This document shows positions 12,301-22,619 of a DNA stretch of 64,000 nucleotides, one piece after another. The stretch lies in contig JARYZH020000246.1 in the NCBI GenBank assembly GCA_030021035.2, positions 1 to 64,000 of the forward strand, given 5' to 3'. Both the position numbers and the translations under genes were made by a program. Under the pieces are notes generated by a model. It saw only the letters and a program-made list of their open reading frames with translations, was not told the origin of the DNA and made no database searches. The stretch comes from Notholithocarpus densiflorus (lineage: Eukaryota > Streptophyta > Magnoliopsida > Fagales > Fagaceae). Within the stretch, counting starts at the first letter, position 1. The number at the start of each line of letters is the position of its first letter.

Positions 12301-13303
12301 TAACCTCAAGAATATTGGTCCCTGGACTTCAATACTATTAAGTATTAAATGCAAGGAGAAAGTACCCATACCATAGGTCCATTACTCTTTTCTTATCATC
12401 TAGCCCTATGGTACATTCTTCTATATTATCAGTTTTACCCTGTTTTTCACACTTTGGCAACTTTCAAAAAAGATAAACTATCCATCAAATTCAGGAACTA
12501 CACACTCAAATAAGCCTTAAATCAGAAAAAAATTTATTTTTTATTTATTTATTTTAAAAGTACTTAAGATTGGGTGGCTTGCTTGGCCCTAGTTTTACAA
12601 AATTCTTCTCCTTCCTCTTCCATCAATTCTATTTCTTTATCTTTCATTCTCTTGATCTGGACTAGTAGGCGTATTCAATTCTAGTTCTCCAATTAGACAG
12701 ACTGGAGAACAAATTCAGAATGACAAGGTCATACATATCTAGATTCAGAAAAAAAATTGAATTATAATCAGATCATTTGTGCTATAACTGTATTGCTTTT
12801 AGTGGCATATTCTTGTACGGCCAACCACTTACTGTCAAAAATTTACATTATGCTTCAGATTGTCACCCTCTTTAAGGAATAATTTCAGATTCCATATAGT
12901 ATTATCATATATCAGCAATAACAGAAAACACAATAACGAAAATTTCAAACAATCATAGACCGAAAATAAACAGTAGCAGTGGGCGCCAATCAATAAAACC
13001 CAAGAATTCCATAATAAGACACAACAACAATCAGCAATTTTAAGAGATATCAACTTTGTACTAGACAATGAAACAAGAATAAAAGGGTCAGTCATAAGGA
13101 TTAGTTACCAGGTGAGTAGAGAGAATGACTTTGGCACCATGACCCATCAAGTACTTGATAGTGGGGATTGCAGCCCTGACCCTTGTATCATCAGTTATGT
13201 TGAGATTATCATCCAAAGGCACATTCAGGTCTACTCTCACAAACACTCTCTTCCCTTTCAAGTCACTCTCTTTCAACTCTCCCACACTCCTCTTGGTTGC
13301 CAT
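9332..13303 (-). CDS. PGK: Cytosolic phosphoglycerate kinase, six exons
   Basis: Phosphoglycerate kinase transfers the phosphate of 1,3-bisphosphoglycerate to ADP in glycolysis and runs backward in gluconeogenesis. The six coding exons are 13303-13109, 12057-11980, 11858-11598, 11189-10872, 10283-10125 and 9541-9332. All junctions are GT-AG and all fall between codons, giving 406 residues. Visible motifs are the N-terminal RVDLNVP near residues 23-29, the LLLENVRFHKEE loop in exon 3, GGAKVSSKI and LLLGGGM in exon 4, GPMGVFEF in exon 5, and the nucleotide-binding GGGDSVAAV at 356-364. The protein starts directly at the kinase domain with MATKRSVG and no transit peptide, which marks the cytosolic isoform and not the plastid one. 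Plant cytosolic PGK is about 401 residues. The excess is a C-terminal tail, DDPTSAAL, in place of the usual DEA-type end. The reading frame is intact and the gene looks functional. Confidence 0.96.
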
Positions 13304-13417
13304 TGTTTGTCAAAATGAATAAAAACGCCTGCAAGTTTAAAACTTTGAATGAAACACACAAAACCCAAAAGGGTCTATGTGAAAGTGAAGTGAAAATCAC
13401 AATGCTTCACACACGGG

Positions 13418-13430
13418 TTTTATATATATT
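13418..13430 (-). promoter_or_regulatory. TATA box of the PGK gene
   Basis: On the minus strand the sequence AATATATATAAAA lies about 115-127 bp upstream of the PGK start codon at 13303. That distance fits a plant core promoter with an untranslated leader of about 80-90 nt. Confidence 0.6.
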
Positions 13431-13519
13431 TTGGTGCAGTAGTTGTAGAACAAGAAACGGTGGAAGGGTGGTTGAAGAGTTTAGGTGTTTAATGACGGTA
13501 GTGAAGTATGAGTGATGAG

Positions 13520-14057
13520 TCATAACTCGATGGTTTGATTCTCGCATATTCTCTTTTGTTTGGTTGTTCTGTTCTGTCAAACGTTACCAACTAACTTACG
13601 ATGTTCTCGTGGGAATCAATATATTCCTATTCTCTCTATGTCTTTCTACCGTACCTATTTTTTATGGTATGCTACCTACTTAAATCGGAACCATTAATTT
13701 AGTGTTGTTTTGATCTTGACCGTTCATTTAATTTGAGCGGATACTAATTTTTTTTCTTATTGGAGAGCAGATACTAATTACTTGTAAAGAAAGTCATGTA
13801 TTAAAAACTTTTTTTTTTTTACCCTACTTTTTTTTTTCTCTACGCTTTATAGTCTTCTATTCTCTCCACGCTTCTGTCTCTCTAGTCCCTACGCTTCTTC
13901 TCTTCCAAAACCAATCTTAAGAACCCAGAGGCACGAGGAAGACCAACAAAAGAAGAAAAAACAGGGTACTTCTCAATTCCAGCCGCTCTCTGCCCCGGCA
14001 ACGGTGTTAGCCTAGAGCGTAGAGTCCATCAAAAAGGTCACTTCTCTTTCTCTTTTT
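13520..14057. other. Intergenic, possible untranslated leader of a disrupted gene
   Basis: The part at 13830-14050 is rich in CT and CTCTC stretches, followed by a GC-richer segment (13975-14030) that looks like a transcribed 5' leader of a plus-strand gene. No coding sequence follows, because the duplicated segment and the retrotransposon begin at once. The idea of a leader is inference only. Confidence 0.25.
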
Positions 14058-14218
14058 CCTTGACTAAATCGATTTTAGTACTAATGAACGGATCATGAGA
14101 TACACGTGAATTGTCTTAACATTTATTCATTGTTACTAATCCGCCAATGTTATTAATTGATTTAGGTGTTGTTTGTTAACTTTGTTTCGAATTCCTTGAC
14201 TAAATCGATTTTAGTACT
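14058..14218 (+). repeat. 136 bp host tandem duplication, second copy split by the retroelement
   Basis: The segment starting ccttgactaaatcgatttta at 14058 recurs at 14194. The second copy runs to 14218, is interrupted by the 6.0 kb insertion, and resumes at 20247-20355 (taatgaacgatcatgag onward). The two copies differ at a few bases, for example a one-base gap in AACGGATC / AACGATC. The duplication therefore came before the insertion, or arose with it. Confidence 0.8.
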
Positions 14219-16816
14219 TGATGCTGCACGGACGATCTTGTGGACGAGCGATCTAGCTCCTGAGTGGTTACCACATGCTCCTTCATGAACCTCCCTCAAC
14301 ACGTAGTTCGCCTCGTCTGGAGCTAAACACCTTAAGAAGGGCTGGGAGAAGCCTCTTTTGTACAACACTTCGTCCAGGAGGGTGTACCTGGCTGATCTAA
14401 CCCTAAGCTTTCTGGCTTCGTCCTTCCCCTCTGGGAGCCTTCCGTCTTTCAGGTACGATATTATTGGAGTCATCCAATTTTCCTCACCTTCTATCTGCAA
14501 TATTTCTGGAAAGTTTATGCTTGCCATGTATTGTATTTCATCGAACTCGTCCATTGCTTCATTCGCGGAGGCTTCCTTCGCTAGAGTATCAGCTTCCATA
14601 TTCTTTTCCCTTGGGATTTGAACAAAATTAGCTTCTTTGAATTTCTTCGCAAGGCGCAGCACCTTCTTTAAATACCTCTTCATTCTGTCTTCCTTGGCTT
14701 CGTATGTTCCATTTACCTGGCCCATGACTAGCTGGGAGTCTCCCAAGACGAGTATTGATTCTGCTTCTACAGATTTAGCCAACTCCAACCCTTTAAGAAG
14801 GGCTTCATATTCCACTTCATTGTTAGTTGTTAGGTACTGCAAGCGAACCTTGTACTTTAATCTGTCTCCTTCTGGTGACTCTAGAACAACTCCTATACCT
14901 CCAGCATGCAATGTAGACGATCCATCTACATGGACAACCCATTTTTGATTATCTTCTCTTCCACCTAAGTCCTCACAATTTGGAGTAAACTCTGCTATGA
15001 AATCTGCCAAGGCTTGGGCCTTTATTGCATTTCTCGGTTGGTACCGAATGTCAAATTCGCTAAGCTCAACTGCCCATTGAATCAGTGGTCCTGCAGTTTC
15101 CATCTTGTTCATTGCCTTCTTGAGTGGATGGTCCGTCATGACATTGATGACATGAGCTTGGAAGTAATGTCTTAACTTCCTAGAAGCTATTATTAGTGCA
15201 AAAGCTAGCTTCTCTATCAGTGAGTATCTTCCTTCTGCTCCTCTGAGTGCTCGGCTTGTGTAATACACAGGCTTTTGCACTTTATCTTCCTCCCTGATCA
15301 ACGCTGAACTCACGGCATGTGGGGACACTGCTAAGTACAGATACAGTTCTTCTCCTTGCACGGACGGACTTAACAATGGAGCCGTGATGAGATATTCCTT
15401 TAGATCTTGGAAGGCCTTTTGACATTCGTCCGTCCATTCGAATGCCTTCCTGAGGACTTTGAAGAAAGGTAAACATTTGTCTGTGGCTTTCGAAACAAAC
15501 CTGTTCAGAGCTGCAACTCGCCCAGTGAGGGATTGGACTTCCTTGATGTTCTTCGGTGATTCCATGCTCAGTATGGCTTGGATCTTGTCTGGATTTGCTT
15601 CAATTCCTCTTTGTGAAACCATGAATCCTAGAAACTTCCCTGACGATACTCCGAATGCACATTTACTTGGGTTCAGTTTCATCTTATATCGCCTAAGTGT
15701 TTCAAAGGTTTCCTGGAGATCGTCCAAATGGCTTCTCTCGTCTAGGCTCTTCACAAGCATATCGTCAACGTACACCTCCACATTCCGTCCTATCTGTGGA
15801 CGGAACATGTGATTCACCAACCTTTGATAAGTTGCCCCTACATTTTTTAGACCGAAGGGCATCACCTTATAACAAAATAAACCTTGACTGGTAATGAAGG
15901 AGGTTTTTTCTTGGTCTGCCTCGTCCATCTTTATCTGATTATATCCTGAGAAGGCGTCCATGAAGCTCAACAACTGATGACCAGCTGTAGAATCCACCAG
16001 TTGGTCGATGCGTGGCAAAGGATAGCTATCCTTAGGGCAAGCCTTGTTTAAATCAGTGAAGGCTACGCACATCCTCCACTTTCCATTTGCCTTCTTCACC
16101 ATCACCACGTTGGCCAACCAATCCGGGTAATAAACTTCTCGGATAAACTCTGCTGTGGTCAATTTCTGAACCTCTTCCTTGATAGCCTTGTCTCGTTCAT
16201 GAGCAAACACCCTCTTTTTCTGACGAACAGGCTTAGATGAGGGGTATACATTCAATCGATGAGTAATTACACTTGGATCGATTCCTGGCATATCATCGTG
16301 ACTCCATGCAAAAACATCAATACTCTTCCTCAGGAATTGGACGAGGTCTTTTTTCGTCTTCTCCTTCATACTTGTTCCAATTCTGGTGAATTTTTCCAGA
16401 TCATCTTCTTGCAAAAGAACATCTTCCAATACTTCCGTGGGCTCCGCAACAAACCTTCTTTCCTCAATACTCATTGTCTGAACCTGCTCGTCCAAAGCCA
16501 TCATGGCTAAATAGCATTCTCTAGCCGCCAACTGATCTCCTTGTACTTGTCCTATCCCACACTCCGTAGGGAACTTAACCGATAAGTGGTAGGTAGACGT
16601 TACTGCCTTCCAACTGTTCAGAGTCGGTCTTCCAATAATAGCATTGTAGGAGGACGAACAATCCACCACGAGGAAATTGACTTCCTTGGTTATCTGCTGG
16701 GGGTATGATCCCACCACTACAGGTAGCGTAATGGTGCCAACAGGTTGCACCTTCATTCCTCCAAACCCTATCAATGGTGAACATACTGGACGAAGTTGAT
16801 CTCGTCCAAGCCTCAT
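14219..16816 (-). pseudogene. pol: Truncated Ty3/gypsy pol (reverse transcriptase and RNase H)
   Basis: The open frame begins just after a TAG stop that separates it from the upstream gag-protease part. In order it has the end of the aspartic protease region, reverse transcriptase with the catalytic YVDD at about residues 349-352 (15761-15772) and the PFGLKN motif before it, a connection region, and RNase H with WVVHVDGSS near residue 625. Last comes the start of integrase with the HEGACGNHSGA zinc-binding histidines. It stops after VHKIVRA, where integrase would continue with its second zinc pair and DDE core. At that point the sequence passes into 13 bp of LTR end and then host DNA, where the frame runs on to 14162. 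Integrase function is therefore absent. Confidence 0.9.
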
Positions 16817-17482
16817 CTATTGGAAGGCAGGGTAGTACAATATATCTGCTGAACTTCCATTATCCACCAACACTCTCCTGGTTGTATAATCTGCGATAAG
16901 TAAGGTTATAACAATGGCATCGTCATGCGGGTGATGGATCCTTTCAGCTTCCTCGTCGGTGAATGAGATAGTAGATTCGTCGGTCCCTCTCGTCCTTGGT
17001 GATCGTCCAGAGAGTTGGACGTTTTGCACCACTTTGAGATAAGTTTTTCTTGATTTGGAAGACTGTCCTGCTGAAGTCCCTCCTATGATAACCCTTATTT
17101 CTCCAAGCGGAGGCCGTGATGATTCTTCCATCTTTCCCTTCAACTTCTCATCTTTTTGATCTCTTCCAACGAAATGTCTTAACTTTCCTTGTCTAATAAG
17201 ATTCTCAATTTGCTGCTTCAAGTCGTAACACTCGTCCGTGTCATGGCCATGATCTCTATGGAAGCGACAGTATTTATTCTTATTGCGCTTGTTAGGATCT
17301 CCTTTCATCTTCTCTGGCCATTTCAAGGAAGGATCATCCTTGATCTGCATGAGCACTTGATCGAGAGGGGCATTTAAGGATGTATAACTCTGATTCCTGA
17401 CTGGAGGGCCTTGCTTCTTGTTATCTCTGTCCCTTCTATCTTCCGTCCGTCCCTTCTTTGGACGAGGACCGTGGTCAGAGTG
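16817..17482 (-). pseudogene. gag: gag C-terminus and start of protease, bounded by stops
   Basis: This joins the gag frame at 17483 and the pol frame at 16816 in the same reading frame, but is closed by a stop at each side. It holds a zinc knuckle-like YCRFHRDHGHDTDEC (C/H pattern), a basic linker, and the retroviral-type protease active site in DNGSSADI. The stop toward gag is TGA where an Arg CGA would fit, and the stop toward pol is TAG where a Gln CAG would fit. Both are C-to-T changes, the usual mark of methylated silent transposons. Confidence 0.85.
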
Positions 17483-18502
17483 TCACACCTGGTTTGCTTC
17501 CATCCTTTCAGCTCTCTTCCTCTTCTTAGCTATGATTGCGTCTTCTGCATTCATAAAGTTTTGGGCTGAATGGAAGAGTTCAGCCATGGATTGAGGTTCT
17601 TTCTCATAAAGCTTGTGGATGAATAGGTCTGAGTTAACCCCATTGTGGAAGGCCGCCAAGAGTAGCTTGTCATCAACCTCGTCCACGGTCAGTGCTTCCC
17701 TGTTGAAACGAGAGATGAAGGAGCGCAGGCTTTCATTCTCCCCTTGTTCTATAGTCAACAGGCTGGACAAAGAACGTTTGTGTCTTTGCCCTCCAATGAA
17801 GTTATTGACAAACAACTTACTTAACTCTTCAAAAGAACTGACTGTGCTTGGAGGTATCTTGCTGAACCACACTCGTGCTGGGCCCTTAAGGGTGGTAGGG
17901 AAGGCTTTGCACATAATCTCGTCTGGAACTCCTTGGAGATGCATTGTAGTCTTGAAGGTAGCGATATGATCGAAAGGATCACGCGTCCCGTCATACGAAT
18001 CCAAGGAAGGCATTTTAAACTTTGGGGGCAAATGATGACCATTGATGGAAGCCGTGAAAGGGGAATCTGTTCGATGAACCAAATCTTCTACGGGATTTGC
18101 CCTTCTCATGCTTTCCCTCATCTCGTCCATCACCTTTTTCATCTGATCCACCTCCTTCTCCAAGTGTGGCACCCTTCGCGAAGTGGTGCCCCTTGATTGA
18201 CTTTCGGGCTCAGCATTTCCCCCCCTATCTTCTTGACTCTGGGCTTGTCCTTCAGCATATCCTTCACGATGCTGCCTCAGATTGATCTCTCTAGTCAACT
18301 GTTGGTTTTGACGAGTTAACTCCGCTACGGCGGCCGCCATGGATTGCATATGTTGGATGGAAGGCGGCTGTGCGACAGGCGCTGATTGGCGATCTCGATG
18401 GGGATTGCTAGAAGCATCCCTACTTTCTTGATGGCCTGGGCTAGTAGCCCTTGATCTTGTCCGAACCATACAGCCTTTGGTCGGAAAAGGATAGAAATGC
18501 AA
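17483..18502 (-). pseudogene. gag: Ty3/gypsy gag, N-terminal and capsid part
   Basis: The frame starts 38 nt from the LTR edge. The Met at 18469 (MVRTRSRATSPG) is the more plausible start. The first 150 residues are polar, with a coiled-coil-like stretch (VPHLEKEVDQMKKVMDEMRE). The retrotransposon gag domain follows, with DSYDGTRDPFDHIATFK, ARVWFSKIPP, SF.EL...FV..F and the typical LSSLLTIEQGENESLRSFI region, ending in AKKRKRAERMEANQV before the premature stop. The protein would form the virus-like particle. It matches Tat-lineage gag in layout. Confidence 0.88.
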
Positions 18503-18519
18503 AAACTTGAATTTTCTTC

Positions 18520-18539
18520 CTTCCCACAGACGGCGCCAA
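18520..18539 (-). other. Primer binding site
   Basis: Directly after the minus-strand LTR edge (18541) and one spacer base, the minus strand reads TGGCGCCGTCTGTGGGAA. Primer binding sites starting TGGCGCC are known in Tat/Athila type elements and pair with the CCA end of a tRNA. Its position proves that 18541-18810 is the 3' part of a 5' LTR in minus orientation. Confidence 0.8.
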
Positions 18540-18540
18540 C

Positions 18541-18810
18541 TGATGCTGCACGGAATCAGTAGGCTGAATGCTTCGGCTTCGGTGGGCTACTGGTGGTTGC
18601 GAAGGCCTACAAAGATGAACACACGATCAAAGGGGACCGGTGTAGACCGGCCAAACACCCTCCGATGGCTAAGTTAGTTCTTCCTAGAAAAGAGTTTTCA
18701 ACTTTTAGAAAGAAAGTCTCAAAAAATACTTGCCTCATTTTGATTCAGACTGATCCTTTATATAGAGGACCTTGGAGCGGTTATTGGCTTGGTAACTTCC
18801 CCAAGATTTG
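18541..18810 (-). repeat. Partial LTR (last 270 bp) in minus orientation
   Basis: This is the inverted copy of 19972-20241, with about 97 percent identity by eye. It runs from the U5 end to a point about 45 bp upstream of the TATA box and stops abruptly at ccaagatttg, where the sequence passes into the antisense-ORF region of the other half. Confidence 0.9.
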
Positions 18811-19140
18811 GTACCTATCTACAAGGGTTTTTAGTTTGGCAGTATCTAAAATGGACGATACTTCAGGCATACAACTATAAATAATATTTTCCTCCTCCTC
18901 GTCTTGAGGAGGGCTAGGTGGCTGTCTGGACGAGCTAGCCCCAGATCCAGAAGCCTTCCTACGTTGTAATTCCTGAAATTCCTCCAAAGGAATACCAGGA
19001 ACTCCAGACGAATAATGCTCGTCCGAAGAATTAGTACTAGCTGTACTACCTTCACTACTCTCATAACTACGCCCACTTCCAGAGGAAACGTCCTGATACT
19101 CGTCTATCTCCTTCTCTAAACTATCACTAGACGAAGACAT
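18781..19140 (-). pseudogene. Truncated antisense ORF of a Tat-type element
   Basis: The minus-strand frame of 119 codons is Ser/Glu-rich at its N-terminus (MSSSSDSLEKEIDEYQD) and has LEEFQELQRRKASGSG in the middle. It ends ILDTAKLKTLVDRYQI before running into LTR sequence and a stop. Tat-like elements often carry an extra gene between pol and the 3' LTR, antisense to gag-pol, with a 'putative gypsy type transposon' domain (Transposase_28) that begins with a similar LVDRYQIP segment. Only the N-terminus remains here. The rest was lost at the joint near 18811. The assignment to that domain is from memory of the motif. Confidence 0.55.
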
Positions 19141-19490
19141 GACTTAAATGAAGACAGATAAGACGAAAACCTAAGAAGGGAAAGAAAATACCTGAGAACT
19201 AGGAAGGAATGCTAGACGAGGCTTTTGGACGAGATGGCAGAAGGAAAATTATGAGAGATGTGAGGGGTAAGAGAGGGAATGCACCTATTTATAGGGCCCA
19301 GAAATGGAGTCAACGAAGCGACGCTGACTATTCAGAAGAAGGCACGTGGCAATTTCGTCGAAAAACGCAATCGACATGATGGGTCAACCAATGAAGTCGT
19401 GACACGTGGCAAAAAATATATATATATTTTCTCAGAACCACAAAGGTAAACAGTAAATCCTAATAATATCTTTGGACGACCATTGGACAA

Positions 19491-19501
19491 GGGGGCAACT
19501 G
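19491..19501 (+). other. Polypurine tract
   Basis: AAGGGGGCAAC sits directly before TGATGGGATAG, the start of the plus-orientation LTR. A purine run at this place primes plus-strand synthesis, so the right LTR is a 3' LTR in plus orientation. Confidence 0.8.
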
Positions 19502-20241
19502 ATGGGATAGTAAAAAAATTACAACTCATATTCGTCCATATTGATCGTCCATGATACTGAGCCAATTATTTTTGTTGATCGTCTGAGCAATGGGATCGTC
19601 CATGGGCAAGGCACATGGACGACTTACACAACGACAGAGCATTAGCATCGTCCATGTACATAGCACATGGACGACTCACACAAGTCTGAACGGTAGGGTC
19701 GTCCATGGGAAAAGCACATGGACGACTCACATAACACCGTCAGAAAACCAAGTCTTCCATAGACGAAGTCCATGGACGACCACATGACACTCAGAAACTC
19801 TCAAGTATAAATTTACTGGAGAGTATGGAAGATTCGAATCTTAAAACCTTGAAACAGTTACTCAACCCGAATTCATCGCCATGGATTCCTCTTAAGTACA
19901 TAACTTCCATCAACGGTTGTAACTCCTATAGCCGTTGGGGAAGTTATGTCTGGACTCAAGAGAATTTCCTCAAATCTTGGGGAAGTTACCAAGCCAATAA
20001 CCGCTCCAAGGTCCTCTATATAAAGGACTAGTCTGAATCAAAAAGAGGCAAGTATTTTTTGAGACTTTCTTTCTAAAAGTTGAAAACTCTTTTCTAGGAA
20101 GAAACTAACTTAGCCATCGGAGGGTGTTTGGCCGGTCTACACCGGTCCCCTTTGATCGTGTGTTCATCTTTGTAGGCCTTCGCAACCACCAGTAGCCCAC
20201 CGAAGCCGAAGCATTCAGCCTACTGATTCCGTGCAGCATCA
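19502..20241 (+). repeat. Full-length 3' LTR of the rearranged gypsy element
   Basis: The 740 bp LTR begins TGATGGG and ends GCATCA, giving the inverted terminal TGATG/CATCA. U3 has several CATGGACGAC / GTCGTCCATG palindromic blocks (19590-19790). A TATATAAA box lies at 20017-20024, followed by the R and U5 region. Only the last 270 bp recur in the inverted partner. Confidence 0.9.
20017..20024 (+). promoter_or_regulatory. TATA box in the LTR
   Basis: TATATAAA lies 218 bp before the LTR end, the usual place for the retrotransposon promoter. The same box is present in the inverted partial LTR near 18758-18765. Confidence 0.7.
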
Positions 20242-20355
20242 GTACTAATGAACGATCATGAGATACACGTGAATTGTCTTAACTTTTATTCATTGTTACT
20301 AATCCGCCAATGTTATTAATTGATTTGGGTGTTGTTTGCTTAACTTTGTTTCTAA

Positions 20356-21436
20356 AGTTGATTTGGATTACAAGAGTCTGTTAAGATTTTGAGTTTCATT
20401 GAAGATGTCGGATTGAATATTCACTAGCCCTTGTTTGGTTCAAATTTTCATATGAATATTCACACGTATACAAAGAAAACCAGACACTAGAAGAATGCCC
20501 ATAATGAGGTTTCTGAATATCAAATTATGCTATGATGTAACAACAACTAAGAACCAAAACATGGTCCAAACTAGAAGGTTGAGAGAAACTCCAATTTGAA
20601 ATTCTATGAGAACTTTCCTCAAGCACTTGGCATGCCTTCTTTTTAAACCCATGATAGAGTTGTCCTTGCAAAGAGCATGCCAACTACGTAGTCATACATA
20701 ATCACAAAATTGCAACAATAATTTGTCTTTGAAAAAGGCATGCTAGGACCAACCGCTTAACCCAAGGGAGTTGTTTACTGCTACATGATTTTTTTTTTCC
20801 TTGTTGAGTTTCTTTGGAGAATAAAATAGGACATTGAGACTCATAATAAAAATGTTTTGTTAGCAATTGAATGTTGATACAATTAGTAGTATTTATGTCT
20901 TTGTAAATTTTCTTTTACATCAATGGAAATTTCACTTTGTGGATATATTTGGTAACTATTCATTAGTTTGAATCTCCCTGTCCTTCCACTTGGTCCTAAA
21001 CTTGTTAAAATATTGTTTGGGGATATATTTGGTAGTGCCTATGACTTCTTCTGGGTTGAGTTTGCTTCGGTTACTTTCCATTGAGTGCAGGCAAGCATTA
21101 GTAATAGCATTATTTTCCTATAACCTAATTCCTAATTTTTTTTACTTGTTGAGTTTCTTTGGAGAATAAAAGAAGACATTGTAACTCATAATAAAAATGT
21201 TTTGTTAGCAAGCACAATATTGACAATGTTATTTTGTTATTATTATTAATGTTTTTTAAAAAGTTAACAGATGGATGATAAAGTTAAAGAAACAATGAGC
21301 ACATCATCAAAAACCCAAAATAAAAGAAAAAGAATAAATGACGGGGAGTTATGCTTTAATTAATCTTTACAGTTGGATAATAAAGTGGATGGTATGGCAA
21401 CATCCCATTAAAATAAAAGGAGATCTATTGTTAATT
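20356..21436. other. Intergenic, with a partial duplication
   Basis: No coding sequence is seen. A segment with 'cttgttgagtttctttggag' and 'ataaaaatgttttgttagca' occurs at about 20798-20875 and again at about 21142-21215. It is a direct repeat with a spacing of about 344 bp. Confidence 0.5.
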
Positions 21437-22619
21437 TGGTATTGGATACAAACCGGACCCTTATTCTAAATAGCTCTCTAAACTAATAGTTGACTACTCT
21501 GTTATATGTTAATATTGATCAACAAAGCTAAATGTCTATTTGGACTACTTAGTAGAATAAGGTGTATGTATTAAGATTAAGATCAAGTAAATTAGAATGA
21601 CTTCTTTATTATTGCACTTAATATGTTTTATAAAATGCTTCTTTGAGAAGTTTAGTTGTAAGACAATTTCATTACTGTAAATGCAACAATAAAAAGTTTG
21701 GACTTTTTGTATAACGTAACTTTAAAACAATAATAAAGATACAACTTGGCTTTTGAATTTTTATCAACCATTGATTTAGAGCAAAAACTTGCATCTCCCT
21801 ATTATTTTTCATCTAATTTTTGGCAATTTGAAAGACACTAAAATGTGAGTTTTATTTAGCTGATTTATTTGGATAGTAGAACCTTTCAACCGTGAAATTG
21901 AATTTTTTTTTTTTTAACGTATGTTGTTGTCTATGTTGTTTTTATTTCATGCTATATCAAGTTAAGAGTATGGGTAGAGTGAATGAAGAGTAGGATGTTA
22001 TCCAAGTTAGTCCCCCAAAAGAACTAATTGGCTCATATTTAATTTATTAGTAAAATTCTAGCGATTCATTATATATCCACTTATATTATTTAACCTGTTG
22101 TTATATTTAAAATAATTTAATTTATTAAATTTGGATTTGCGGTAAAAAGCAAATGGAATCTATAAAAGTTTAAGGCACTATCAATAAGATAAGCATAGCT
22201 GTAAGTTGAATAATACTTAAATTTTTTAGGTTATTGTTATTGTTTAGTTGACATATTCATGGACATCTTACTTGAGTATGAATATCTAACATTACAGGTT
22301 AAGAATGAGATTAAATAAAAGTAAAGGAATCTTGATTAAGACTCTAAATTAGAGTTTAAGAAGGAAGGAATCTTGATTAAGACTCTAAATTAGAGTTTAA
22401 GAAGGAAGCACGTAAAGTACGTATTTTATTGCAAATCATGTAAAGTACGTATTTTACCAATGAAACTTTTAACATGCATTACTACGTATTAAATTTTATC
22501 ATGAAACCTTTTTTGTTCATTATATAAAGCTAGTTTTAATAGATACTTAGTGTGCCCCTAATCGTGTTCGTATAATGGTTAGCAATTTAAATGAAATACA
22601 AAAATTTGTCATTTACAGT

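Larger units (their letters stand above)
14219..20241. mobile_element. Rearranged Tat-like Ty3/gypsy element with inverted halves
   Basis: The 6023 bp insertion is flanked by a perfect 5 bp duplication GTACT (14214-14218, 20242-20246). Its left end is TGATGCTGCACGG and its right end is the exact inverse, CCGTGCAGCATCA, so both outer ends are the U5 end of the LTR. From left to right it holds truncated pol and gag on the minus strand, a primer binding site (18520-18539), 270 bp of LTR in minus orientation (18541-18810), a plus-orientation 3' region with an antisense ORF, a polypurine tract (19491-19501) and one full plus-orientation LTR (19502-20241). A normal element has two direct LTRs. This one is a head-to-head composite that behaved as a single integration unit. 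Stops and the missing integrase make it non-autonomous. Confidence 0.85.

Noticed and set aside
12835..13095. Minus-strand open frame of 86 codons
   Set aside because: It lies inside PGK intron 1 and starts after the exon 1 donor. The frame is AT-rich and has no similarity I recognise.
14219..20241. Two independent normal gypsy insertions in opposite directions
   Set aside because: Only one pair of target duplications exists, at the outermost ends. The left half lacks its own 3' LTR, the right half lacks its own 5' LTR, and the joint at 18811 falls inside both an LTR and an ORF.
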